Assembly: GCF_037546065.1 (NCBI RefSeq)
Contig: NZ_JAWMWG010000001.1
Location: 1-64,000, forward strand
Source: Holzapfeliella saturejae
GTDB lineage: Bacteria; Bacillota; Bacilli; Lactobacillales; Lactobacillaceae
DNA: 64,000 bases
Direction: 5' to 3'
Part shown: positions 38,647 through 45,104 of the stretch, piece after piece
Position numbering within the stretch: the stretch's first letter is position 1
Layout of the letters: each line of letters starts with the position of its first letter
Position numbers and translations under genes: made by a program
Notes under the pieces: model-generated
What the model was told of the DNA's origin: nothing
Database searches by the model: none
Seen by the model: only the letters and a program-made list of their open reading frames with translations

Positions 38647-39495
38647 ATGAACTATTTAATCACAGGTGCAACAGGTGATTTGGGTTTTAAAACACTCACT
38701 TATTTACAAGATAAAGTTGAGTCGATGCATCTTTTTGCGTTAGCTCGAAGCGAAAAAAAAGCTGCCCAGCTAAAAGAAAAGGGTATTAACGTTAGACTAG
38801 GAGATTATAGTGACCTAGAAACTTTAAAGCAAGCATTTAAAGGGATTGATACGCTATTTTTTGTATCAGGTAATTCTGATAATCGCCAAGCTGAACATCA
38901 AAATGTTATTGATGCCGCAAAAACAGCAGGCATTTCTCGTATTGTCTACACCAGTATTGCCAACCTAGACCAATCAAATAGCTTGCTTGCCCCTGATCAC
39001 CGCTACACAGAAAAAGCTATCAAAGATTCTGGTATTACTCATACATTTTTACGTAACAACTGGTATCTGGAAAATGAGGCTGCTGTTTTAGATGCTGCCT
39101 TAAAAAACAAGAAACTTACAACAACTGCTCCAACCGGAAAGGTCGCTTGGGCTTTAAAACGCGAATATGCTGAAGCTGCAGCTAATGCATTACTTGATGC
39201 AACACTTCCTGAAATTGTCGAACTTTCAGGAAAACCCAAAAGTTATTTAGATTTAGTCGATGCTTTAAATCATAATAGTTCAGCAAAAATCACTATTAAA
39301 TATGGTAATAATCAAGACTTTATTGACAGTTTAACTAGTAATGGACTACCAAATGAAGTCGCTCAATTCTTTTTAGCTATTCAAAAAGATATTGAAAAAA
39401 ATGAATTAAACTTTCATTCTGATCAATTTGAAAAACTACTGGGTCATCCCCTAACACCATTAAGTGAAGCTGTTACTGAAATTATTTCTTTTTAA
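38647..39495 (+). CDS. NmrA-like NAD(P)H-dependent oxidoreductase (quinone reductase QorB type)
   Basis: 282 residues. Cofactor motif ITGATGDLGFKTL at 5-17, the ARSEKKAAQLKEKGINVRLGD segment typical of QOR2/YtfG, FVSGNSDNRQAEHQNVIDAA and VYTSIANLDQS. YtfG-type enzymes reduce quinones with NADPH. It is divergent from and probably regulated by the Rrf2 protein. RBS TTGGAG before ATG; strong terminator follows. Confidence 0.88.
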   Translation: MNYLITGATGDLGFKTLTYLQDKVESMHLFALARSEKKAAQLKEKGINVRLGDYSDLETLKQAFKGIDTLFFVSGNSDNRQAEHQNVIDAAKTAGISRIVYTSIANLDQSNSLLAPDHRYTEKAIKDSGITHTFLRNNWYLENEAAVLDAALKNKKLTTTAPTGKVAWALKREYAEAAANALLDATLPEIVELSGKPKSYLDLVDALNHNSSAKITIKYGNNQDFIDSLTSNGLPNEVAQFFLAIQKDIEKNELNFHSDQFEKLLGHPLTPLSEAVTEIISF

Positions 39496-39500
39496 AATCA

Positions 39501-39534
39501 AAAAGGACTCAACTAATTGTGTTGAGTCCTTTTT
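39501..39534 (+). terminator. Terminator of the QorB-type reductase gene
   Basis: Stem AAAAAGGACTCAAC / GTTGAGTCCTTTTT with loop TAATTGT on the plus strand. Confidence 0.93.
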
Positions 39535-39674
39535 GGTGTCTTTTTAAGTCATTATATAACTATTGGCTATTCTAGCAAAAAGCCAAATTTGATGTAAGGA
39601 TTTTTTTGAGTTGCATTTTATTTCTCAAAATGTTTTAATTTAAAACAATCAAACAATTGAAAGGACAGTTTTTG

Positions 39675-39731
39675 ATGACCAATTTAACTTACTCACAACA
39701 ACTCTTTTTTAACTTTAGTCACTTTAAGTAG
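39675..39731 (+). CDS. Phe-rich leader peptide, candidate attenuator
   Basis: An 18-residue ORF, MTNLTYSQQLFFNFSHFK, with AAAGGA 9 bases before ATG. Four of the last eight residues are Phe and there is one Tyr. It is followed by a run of mutually exclusive stems and a terminator, then by a gene whose product resembles prephenate-using enzymes. The end of the ORF (CTTTAGTCACT at 39713-39723, over the last Phe codons) can pair fully with AGTGATTAAAG at 39782-39792, so the position of the ribosome would alter folding. This is the design of a phenylalanine attenuator. Confidence 0.78.
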   Translation: MTNLTYSQQLFFNFSHFK

Positions 39732-39922
39732 TGCGGGCGTATGGTTGACTCGATACGAACGCACTTATTCGTTCGTATCTTAGTGATTAAAGTCAACTTG
39801 AGTTAATAACTAGATGCGATAATTTTAATTCATCTAGTGCTTAAGTTGAAAGTCTTTGTTAAAACTGTCTTTTTTACTCATTAAAACACCTAGATGACTA
39901 ATATTCATCTAGGTGTTTTTTT
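39732..39922 (+). ncRNA. Attenuator RNA between the Phe-rich leader and the BacA-like gene
   Basis: Stems visible in order: GATACGAACG/CGTTCGTATC (39752-39779) inside GTTGACT/AGTCAAC (39744-39797); TCAACTT (39793-39799) with AAGTTGA (39843-39849); ACTAGATG/CATCTAGT (39809-39838); and a terminator CACCTAGATG/CATCTAGGTG with eight T (39885-39922). CATCTAG at 39831-39837 can instead pair with CTAGATG in the terminator 5' arm, so the third stem and the terminator compete through an antiterminator. Termination when Phe is plentiful is inferred. Confidence 0.75.
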
Positions 39923-39943
39923 TATTTTATTGGAGGAATTTTT

Positions 39944-40480
39944 ATGCGTATTCATACCCTAGGACCTAAGACAACTGACAGCTACTTAGCTGCTGACCAT
40001 TTAATTGACAAAAAGAAAGCTAAGATTGTTTTACATTCATCTTTTGAAGACATTTATCAAAATTTAGATAATTTAAAAAATGACTATTTTTTAGTGCCGG
40101 TTGCTTATCAAAACCATCAATACCAGACTAGTTTTGCCAATTATCATTATCGCTACTGGCAAAAACTATCAATCATCAAGACTTTCAGCCTCGAAACAAT
40201 GCCTATGGTTTTACTTGAAAATCTTGATAATCAGAATTATCAAATTGCCTTACATGCCGCAACTACTGAACTCATGAATAGTACTTTTGCTACGTCTGAG
40301 TCACCAAAGCCTTTATTTGTTCAAAGCAAACCACTAGCATTTGATGCCTTTAAAAATGGTGACTGTCAGTATGCGATTGTCAGTCATAATTTTGATGGGT
40401 GTGAACTAAATCACCTAAATTATCGGACGCTAAAAACTTTTACTCCTCAAATGATTTGGTGTCTTTATCACATTAACTAG
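39944..40480 (+). CDS. BacA / prephenate dehydratase-like protein
   Basis: 178 residues. The start RIHTLGPKTTDSYLAADHLI, the HSSFEDIYQNLDN and YFLVPVAYQNH segments, TMPMVLL and the end KTFTPQMIWCLYH follow the layout of BacA (prephenate decarboxylase of bacilysin synthesis) and the catalytic domain of prephenate dehydratase. There is no ACT domain, so no built-in Phe feedback site. The reaction is uncertain. The Phe-rich leader upstream supports a role tied to aromatic amino acids. No bacilysin-like neighbours are present. RBS GGAGG 7 bases before ATG. Confidence 0.7.
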   Translation: MRIHTLGPKTTDSYLAADHLIDKKKAKIVLHSSFEDIYQNLDNLKNDYFLVPVAYQNHQYQTSFANYHYRYWQKLSIIKTFSLETMPMVLLENLDNQNYQIALHAATTELMNSTFATSESPKPLFVQSKPLAFDAFKNGDCQYAIVSHNFDGCELNHLNYRTLKTFTPQMIWCLYHIN

Positions 40481-40481
40481 T

Positions 40482-40796
40482 CTAATCAAAAACTTCTTTA
40501 GCAATTGTAAATGCTGACCAAGCTTTTGGCCAACCAACATAAAAAGCTAAATGTGTAATCATTTCTGACACTTCTGCTTGTGTTAGACCATTTTTTTGTC
40601 CCATTTGTAAATGAGCTTTTAATTGTTGAAAGTTTCCACCTGAGATTAACGCCGAAATTGTGATCATACTACGATTTCTAGCTGATAATTGATCTTGTCT
40701 TGACCAAACTTCTTCAAATAATACATCATCATTAAGTTGTGCAAATTTTGGTGCAAATTCACCTAAATTATCTCTTCCTGCTGTTTGTTTAGCCAT
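40482..40796 (-). CDS. Carboxymuconolactone decarboxylase-family protein
   Basis: 104 residues of the CMD/AhpD-like fold (FEEVWSRQDQLSARNRSMIT, LISGGNFQQLKAHLQMGQKNGLTQAEV, ITHLAFYVGWPKAWSA). The CxxC pair of peroxidase-type AhpD is absent; a His remains in KAHLQMG. Such Cys-free members often sit beside cupin proteins in stress operons. The start ATG 40796 has AGGAG 7 bases upstream; the longer frame overlaps the cupin gene. Last gene of a four-gene operon (reductase, MerR, cupin, CMD). Confidence 0.88.
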   Translation of the reverse strand: MAKQTAGRDNLGEFAPKFAQLNDDVLFEEVWSRQDQLSARNRSMITISALISGGNFQQLKAHLQMGQKNGLTQAEVSEMITHLAFYVGWPKAWSAFTIAKEVFD

Positions 40797-40798
40797 AC

Positions 40799-41209
40799 TT
40801 ATTCTCCTAACTGTTGATACCAATCTTCACTAACTGATTCTAGCCATTCTGGTGTTCCTTTAGTAATAGCAACATGTGAAAACCAACTATCTTTTTGAGC
40901 CCCATGCCAATGCTTAATACCATCATGAGTAACGACAACATCTCCTGGTTTGAGTGCTCTGGCTGAATGACCTTCTTCTTGATACCAACCTTTTCCACTT
41001 GTAACTAGTAGTAATTGATAACCTTGATGATGGATGTGCCAATTATTACGACATCCTGGTTCAAAAGTCACATTTGAAACGTTGACATCAATTTGATCAT
41101 CATTTACTAAGCCATTTAAATAACTTTGACCCATAAAGTATTTTGCAAATGCTTCATTTTTGTTTCCTAATCCAAATAAATTCGTTTTGTTTTGATTATC
41201 TTGTGCCAT
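40799..41209 (-). CDS. Cupin domain protein
   Basis: 136 residues with a single cupin barrel: motif 1 NNWHIHHQGYQLLLVTSGKG (about residues 55-74) and motif 2 PGDVVVTHDGIKHWHGA (about 88-104). The His residues are likely metal ligands; the usual Glu of motif 1 is Gln. Cupin-CMD pairs are common in operons for quinone or carbonyl detoxification, but the reaction is not known. It starts 2 bases after the MerR gene and ends 2 bases before the CMD gene. Confidence 0.9.
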   Translation of the reverse strand: MAQDNQNKTNLFGLGNKNEAFAKYFMGQSYLNGLVNDDQIDVNVSNVTFEPGCRNNWHIHHQGYQLLLVTSGKGWYQEEGHSARALKPGDVVVTHDGIKHWHGAQKDSWFSHVAITKGTPEWLESVSEDWYQQLGE

Positions 41210-41211
41210 AA

Positions 41212-41649
41212 TTATGCTTCTCCTTTGTTATTATCCTTCATTTTTTCTAAATAGTTTTCAAATGATTCATCTTCATTAATCACAGCATTTTCTTTTTTGT
41301 CATACCAGTCAATTTTATGCGAAATAACTTCTAAATTACGTTTTGTTTCAGCAATTTGATCTAGTGCTCGTTTTTTAACTTCTTCTAACAATTTTTGACG
41401 TTTGCGATTAGTTGAATCGCCTTGAGCTCGCAACTGAACATACGTTTTTATTTCTGACATTGTCATTCCGGTTCCCTTTAAATGAAGCAAAAATCCAAGC
41501 CATTTAACATCATCTTGTGTATAAAAACGACGATTATTGTCATCTCTTTTAGGAATAATTAATTCCTCGCTTTCGTAATATCTTAGCGTATAAGTTGATA
41601 AACCAACTAAATCAGAAAATTGACCAATCGTTAACTTTTCTTCCTTCAT
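41212..41649 (-). CDS. MerR-family transcriptional regulator (2)
   Basis: 145 residues: winged helix-turn-helix at 5-40 (TIGQFSDLVGLSTYTLRYYE), then LGFLLHLKGTGMTMSEIKTYV and a coiled coil at about 85-120, with an acidic tail. No metal-type Cys residues. It follows the NmrA-like gene by 15 bases and is presumably the activator acting at the palindromic promoter at 42331-42361. Confidence 0.9.
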   Translation of the reverse strand: MKEEKLTIGQFSDLVGLSTYTLRYYESEELIIPKRDDNNRRFYTQDDVKWLGFLLHLKGTGMTMSEIKTYVQLRAQGDSTNRKRQKLLEEVKKRALDQIAETKRNLEVISHKIDWYDKKENAVINEDESFENYLEKMKDNNKGEA

Positions 41650-41664
41650 TGCTGTACTCCAAAT

Positions 41665-42300
41665 CTAAAGATAAACTGGGGAATCGCCATCTGTACCAGG
41701 CTGACTAATTCCTAAGCTACTAAAACTGTGTAACTCAGGATTCTTCACAATTTTAGTAATTAAATCGGCAATACTTGCTCGTGAAATTGTCGTCCCTTTA
41801 TAGGCTTCACCTTTTTGTGTTAATTCATAATCGATTTCATCCGCATTACTCATATAAGCTGCACGAATAATTGTAAAATCAACAGGAGAATCTTCAATTA
41901 ATTGAGCAGCATATCTTGTATCTTCTATTACTTCATGCCCAACTGAGTTCTCCACCCAACTACCAAAAGGTTCTGGCACTTCATGATAAAGACCTAAACC
42001 AGTAACATAAATTAAACGGTTTACTTTAGTATTTGACATGGCTTTGACTATGTTTTTTGCCATTGGTTCAAAAATACCACCTAGATTAGCATAAACTAAA
42101 TCTTGGTTTGCCATAGCTTTGACTAAAGCTTGATAATCATTAACGTCAGCTTCAACAACGGTTTCTCTATCATGATCAACTGGTTGAATACGTTCAGCAT
42201 CTCGTAAATATAAAGTTAAATTAGCATCTGTTTCTGCTAACAATCTCTTTCTTACAATTTGAGCAATTTGTCCATATGCACCTAAAATTAAAACATTCAT
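41665..42300 (-). CDS. NmrA-like NAD(P)-binding oxidoreductase
   Basis: 211 residues. Cofactor motif LILGAYGQIAQIVRKRLL at 4-21, then VVEADVNDYQALVKAMANQD, VNRLIYVTGLGLYHEVPEPF and FTIIRAAYMSNADEIDYEL. It is the intact relative of the nonsense-interrupted gene at 32234-32827: both are followed by a MerR gene and preceded by the same kind of palindromic promoter. First gene of a four-gene operon ending with a CMD protein. Confidence 0.88.
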   Translation of the reverse strand: MNVLILGAYGQIAQIVRKRLLAETDANLTLYLRDAERIQPVDHDRETVVEADVNDYQALVKAMANQDLVYANLGGIFEPMAKNIVKAMSNTKVNRLIYVTGLGLYHEVPEPFGSWVENSVGHEVIEDTRYAAQLIEDSPVDFTIIRAAYMSNADEIDYELTQKGEAYKGTTISRASIADLITKIVKNPELHSFSSLGISQPGTDGDSPVYL

Positions 42301-42330
42301 TGTGCTTCCCTCCTTATCATTTCTAATATG

Positions 42331-42361
42331 AGTCTATTACTTAGAGTAAACTCTAAGTCAA
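42331..42361 (-). promoter_or_regulatory. MerR-type promoter with 18-bp inverted-repeat operator (2)
   Basis: On the minus strand TTGACT (42356-42361) and TAGACT (42331-42336) are 19 bases apart, with the inverted repeat CTTAGAGTAAACTCTAAG (42340-42357) in the spacer. Same architecture and a related core to the site at 32903-32920 (CTTARAGT...ACTYTAAG). Confidence 0.85.
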
Positions 42362-42369
42362 GTTTTTTT

Positions 42370-42410
42370 GCAAAAGAAAAAAGCACGCTTTTAAAGCGCA
42401 CTTTATTTCG
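42370..42410 (-). terminator. Terminator of the metal ABC operon
   Basis: Minus-strand stem AAAGTGCGCTTT / AAAGCGTGCTTT (two G-U pairs) followed by a T run. It overlaps the last codons of the binding-protein gene. Confidence 0.82.
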
Positions 42411-43344
42411 TCATACCTTCAATTATTTTTGTAATATTCCAGTCCATCATACTGTAGTAAGTATCACCTGGATTCCCTGCTTTGGCTAAAGAATCTGTAA
42501 ACAATGTTGAATAAATCGGCAACCCTGTTTCTTTAGCTACTTGTTCCATTGCCTTAGGTGAAACTGATGATTCTAAAAGTAAGCTTTTAACATTCGCGGC
42601 TTTAATTTTAGCCAACACTGTGGTCATTTGTTCAGGTGTTCCTTGTGATTCAGTATTAATTTCCCAAATATAAACTGGCGTCACTTGATAAGCATTGGCA
42701 AAATATTTAAATGCACCTTCAGAGGTAACTAACAATCGTTGATTTTGTGGAATAGTTGTAAATTTTTCTTTAGCTGATTGATGTAACTGTAATAATTTTT
42801 GACAATAATTTGTTGCATTTTCTTGATAAAATTCAGCATTTTTCGGATCTTTTTCACCCATTGCTTTGGCAATATTTTGAACGTAAATGATACCGTTTTC
42901 AAGATTTAGCCAAGCATGGGGATCGACTTCATTTTCATCCGTCGTCAACTGTTGTGGCATAACTGACTCACTAGCCGCAATTACGTCCTGATTGAATACT
43001 TTATGACTGGTTTCAACTAATTTGGTAAACCAACCATTACCTCCTGTTTCTAAATTTAATCCATTATAAAATACTAAATTAGCTTCAGTCGTTTTAGCAA
43101 TATCACTAGGTTGAGGTTCATATTCATGTGGATCCGTTCCTCTTTTAACAATACTATATAAGTCAATTCGGTCCTGTCCCACAGTTTTAACCATATCTTC
43201 TAGAATCGAATTGGTTGTCACGATGTGTAATTTTTCACTTTGATTTTGTTGAGAAGTGCGATTGCCTTTTCGATTTTCCAAAAACCAAAACACACTGCTA
43301 ATCATTACCAAAACAGAAAGTAAACTAATTAAAATCCGTTTCAT
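42403..43344 (-). CDS. Mn/Zn-type metal ABC transporter substrate-binding protein
   Basis: Cluster A-I metal-binding protein of 313 residues. Predicted ligands are His73 (DPHEYEP), His143 (DPHAWLN), Glu209 (SEGAFKYF) and Asp284 (FTDSLAKAG), the His-His-Glu-Asp set of the manganese/iron binders PsaA, MntC and SitA; there is no His-rich loop as in ZnuA. The N-terminal segment (residues 3-22) is hydrophobic but has no lipobox Cys, so it is probably anchored as an uncleaved helix. It overlaps the permease gene by 4 bases and is the last gene of the operon. Confidence 0.92.
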   Translation of the reverse strand: MKRILISLLSVLVMISSVFWFLENRKGNRTSQQNQSEKLHIVTTNSILEDMVKTVGQDRIDLYSIVKRGTDPHEYEPQPSDIAKTTEANLVFYNGLNLETGGNGWFTKLVETSHKVFNQDVIAASESVMPQQLTTDENEVDPHAWLNLENGIIYVQNIAKAMGEKDPKNAEFYQENATNYCQKLLQLHQSAKEKFTTIPQNQRLLVTSEGAFKYFANAYQVTPVYIWEINTESQGTPEQMTTVLAKIKAANVKSLLLESSVSPKAMEQVAKETGLPIYSTLFTDSLAKAGNPGDTYYSMMDWNITKIIEGMTK

Positions 43345-44201
43345 TTCACGCCACCTCGCTGTTTAAGTGTTTTTAGTAACACGCCTTGTTTGGGAGAAAA
43401 TAGGAAAGATAAAAAGAAAATGATGGCTGCAACTAGCACAATCGCTGGTCCCGATGCCCAATTAAGCGTGTAGCTTAAGTACAACCCAATAATTGCCGAT
43501 ACTGTTCCCATTATTGCCGATAAAATCAAGAGATTCGATAGTCTTTCCGTCCATAAAAAGGCAGTTGCTGCGGGCGTAATTAACATGGCCACCACTAAAA
43601 TAATACCAACCGTTTGAAGTGCCGACACTGTCACTAACGTCAACATTAGCATCAATCCATAGTGAATGACCTGAACTTTTAAGCCGTAAGTCTTAGCATA
43701 GACTTCGTCAAATGACGTAATGACTAATTCTTTATAAAAAATTGAAACAAATAAAATAACCAGTCCTAAAACAATCACGGTTGTCATAATATCACTGTCA
43801 CTAACTGCTAAAATATTTCCAAATAAAATGTGATGTAAATTGGTAGAACTTTCAGCCATTGAAATCAAAATGAACCCTAAAGCATAAAAAGCACTGAAAA
43901 TAATCCCAATAGACGTATCCATTTTAATTTTAGTACTAGAAGCCACGAATCCAATCAAGATGGCTGCAATAATTCCAAGTATAGAAGCACCTAACAGGAC
44001 ATTAATTCCTAGCATATAGGCAATAGCCACACCTGGTAAGACAGCGTGTGAAATAGCATCGCCCATCAATGACATGCCTCGCAAAATAATAAAACTTCCA
44101 ATAATTCCCGACATGACCCCGACCATAATTGCCGTTAGTAACGCACTTTGTAAAAAGTCATATTGAGAGAGTGCTTGCAAGAACTCAGTAATAGAACTCA
44201 T
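43341..44201 (-). CDS. Metal ABC transporter permease (ABC-3 family)
   Basis: 286 residues with eight or nine spans, of the MntB/ZnuB type: FLQSALLTAIMVGVMSGIIG, FIILRGMSLMGDAISHAVLP (the conserved metal-transport region), GIIFSAFYALGFILISMAES and VGIILVVAMLITPAATAF. It overlaps both neighbours by 4 bases (ATGA), so the three genes are translationally coupled. Confidence 0.94.
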   Translation of the reverse strand: MSSITEFLQALSQYDFLQSALLTAIMVGVMSGIIGSFIILRGMSLMGDAISHAVLPGVAIAYMLGINVLLGASILGIIAAILIGFVASSTKIKMDTSIGIIFSAFYALGFILISMAESSTNLHHILFGNILAVSDSDIMTTVIVLGLVILFVSIFYKELVITSFDEVYAKTYGLKVQVIHYGLMLMLTLVTVSALQTVGIILVVAMLITPAATAFLWTERLSNLLILSAIMGTVSAIIGLYLSYTLNWASGPAIVLVAAIIFFLSFLFSPKQGVLLKTLKQRGGVK

Positions 44202-44944
44202 TTGGTCTGATCCTCCTGACGATTTTTAAATAAAACGTGCGACAAGTCAGCACTAAAGGCTTGTTGAATATTTTCTGGCTTATAAACAGCTGATGTTGGG
44301 CCAAAATCGACAATGCCATGATTCAAAATTACTAAATCATCAAAGTACTGTGGGGCTTTATTCAAGTCATGATGCACCACAATAATCGTTTTACCGTTTT
44401 GTTGCCAATCATGCAAAATTTTCATAATAGCACGTTCACTTTGTAAATCGATACCTACAAATGGTTCATCTAAAATGACAACTTGAGCATCTTGAACAAT
44501 AGCTCTGGCCACAAAAACTCGCTGCAACTGGCCGCCTGAAAGTTCACCAATTTGCCGATTTTTTAACTCTAATAATCCGACTTGTTCAAGGGCGTTAGTT
44601 ACTTGCTCTTTTTCTAACTTACCTGGATTTTTTAACAGACCTAACTTGGCGTAAGTTCCTGATAGCACAACATCAAAAACACTAATTGGAAAAGTTAAAT
44701 CTAAATTCTTACGTTGTTCGACATAGGCAATCTGTTTTTGAATAGTCTTAATGGATTGATCATTATAACTAATTGTGCCATTTTGTTTCTTTACTAACCC
44801 TAAAATTGATTTCACTAAAGTTGATTTACCTGCCCCATTTGGTCCTATAATTCCTGTAATTTTCCCTGAGCGAAAAGTCACATTAACATCAGCCAAAACA
44901 GGGAATTCTTGATAAGAAACTGTTAAATCCTTAACAACTAACAT
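44198..44944 (-). CDS. Metal ABC transporter ATP-binding protein
   Basis: 248 residues with Walker A GPNGAGKST at 34-42, signature LSGGQLQR at 135-142, Walker B QVVILDEPFVGID around 154-166 and the switch His in VVHHDLN. It belongs to the MntA/ZnuC branch. First gene of the operon; the region upstream carries a DtxR/MntR-like palindrome. Confidence 0.94.
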   Translation of the reverse strand: MLVVKDLTVSYQEFPVLADVNVTFRSGKITGIIGPNGAGKSTLVKSILGLVKKQNGTISYNDQSIKTIQKQIAYVEQRKNLDLTFPISVFDVVLSGTYAKLGLLKNPGKLEKEQVTNALEQVGLLELKNRQIGELSGGQLQRVFVARAIVQDAQVVILDEPFVGIDLQSERAIMKILHDWQQNGKTIIVVHHDLNKAPQYFDDLVILNHGIVDFGPTSAVYKPENIQQAFSADLSHVLFKNRQEDQTK

Positions 44945-45010
44945 ACTAACCCTCTTTTCTTAAAACTTGTCCTACTAGTTTAACGTCTTTTAAGCTTGTT
45001 TACAATATTA

Positions 45011-45024
45011 TTTAGGTTTACTTA
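45011..45024. promoter_or_regulatory. Possible MntR-type operator of the metal ABC operon
   Basis: TTTAGGTTTACTTAA reads as a TTA.GT..AC.TAA palindrome with two mismatched positions, about 70 bases upstream of the first gene and directly next to TAATAT (minus strand, 45005-45010), a candidate -10 box. DtxR-family manganese repressors bind palindromes of this type. The -35 box is not clear. Confidence 0.4.
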
Positions 45025-45040
45025 ACTTTTGAGTATAATA

Positions 45041-45079
45041 AAAAACGCCTCTTCGACTTAGTCGAAAATGCGTTTTTTT
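45041..45079 (-). terminator. Terminator of the giant surface protein gene
   Basis: Stem AAAAAACGC...TTCGAC / GTCGAA...GCGTTTTTT with a small internal loop and T run, 26 bases after the stop codon on the minus strand. Confidence 0.88.
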
Positions 45080-45104
45080 GTTTCATTTAGTATTAATTAA
45101 TTAT

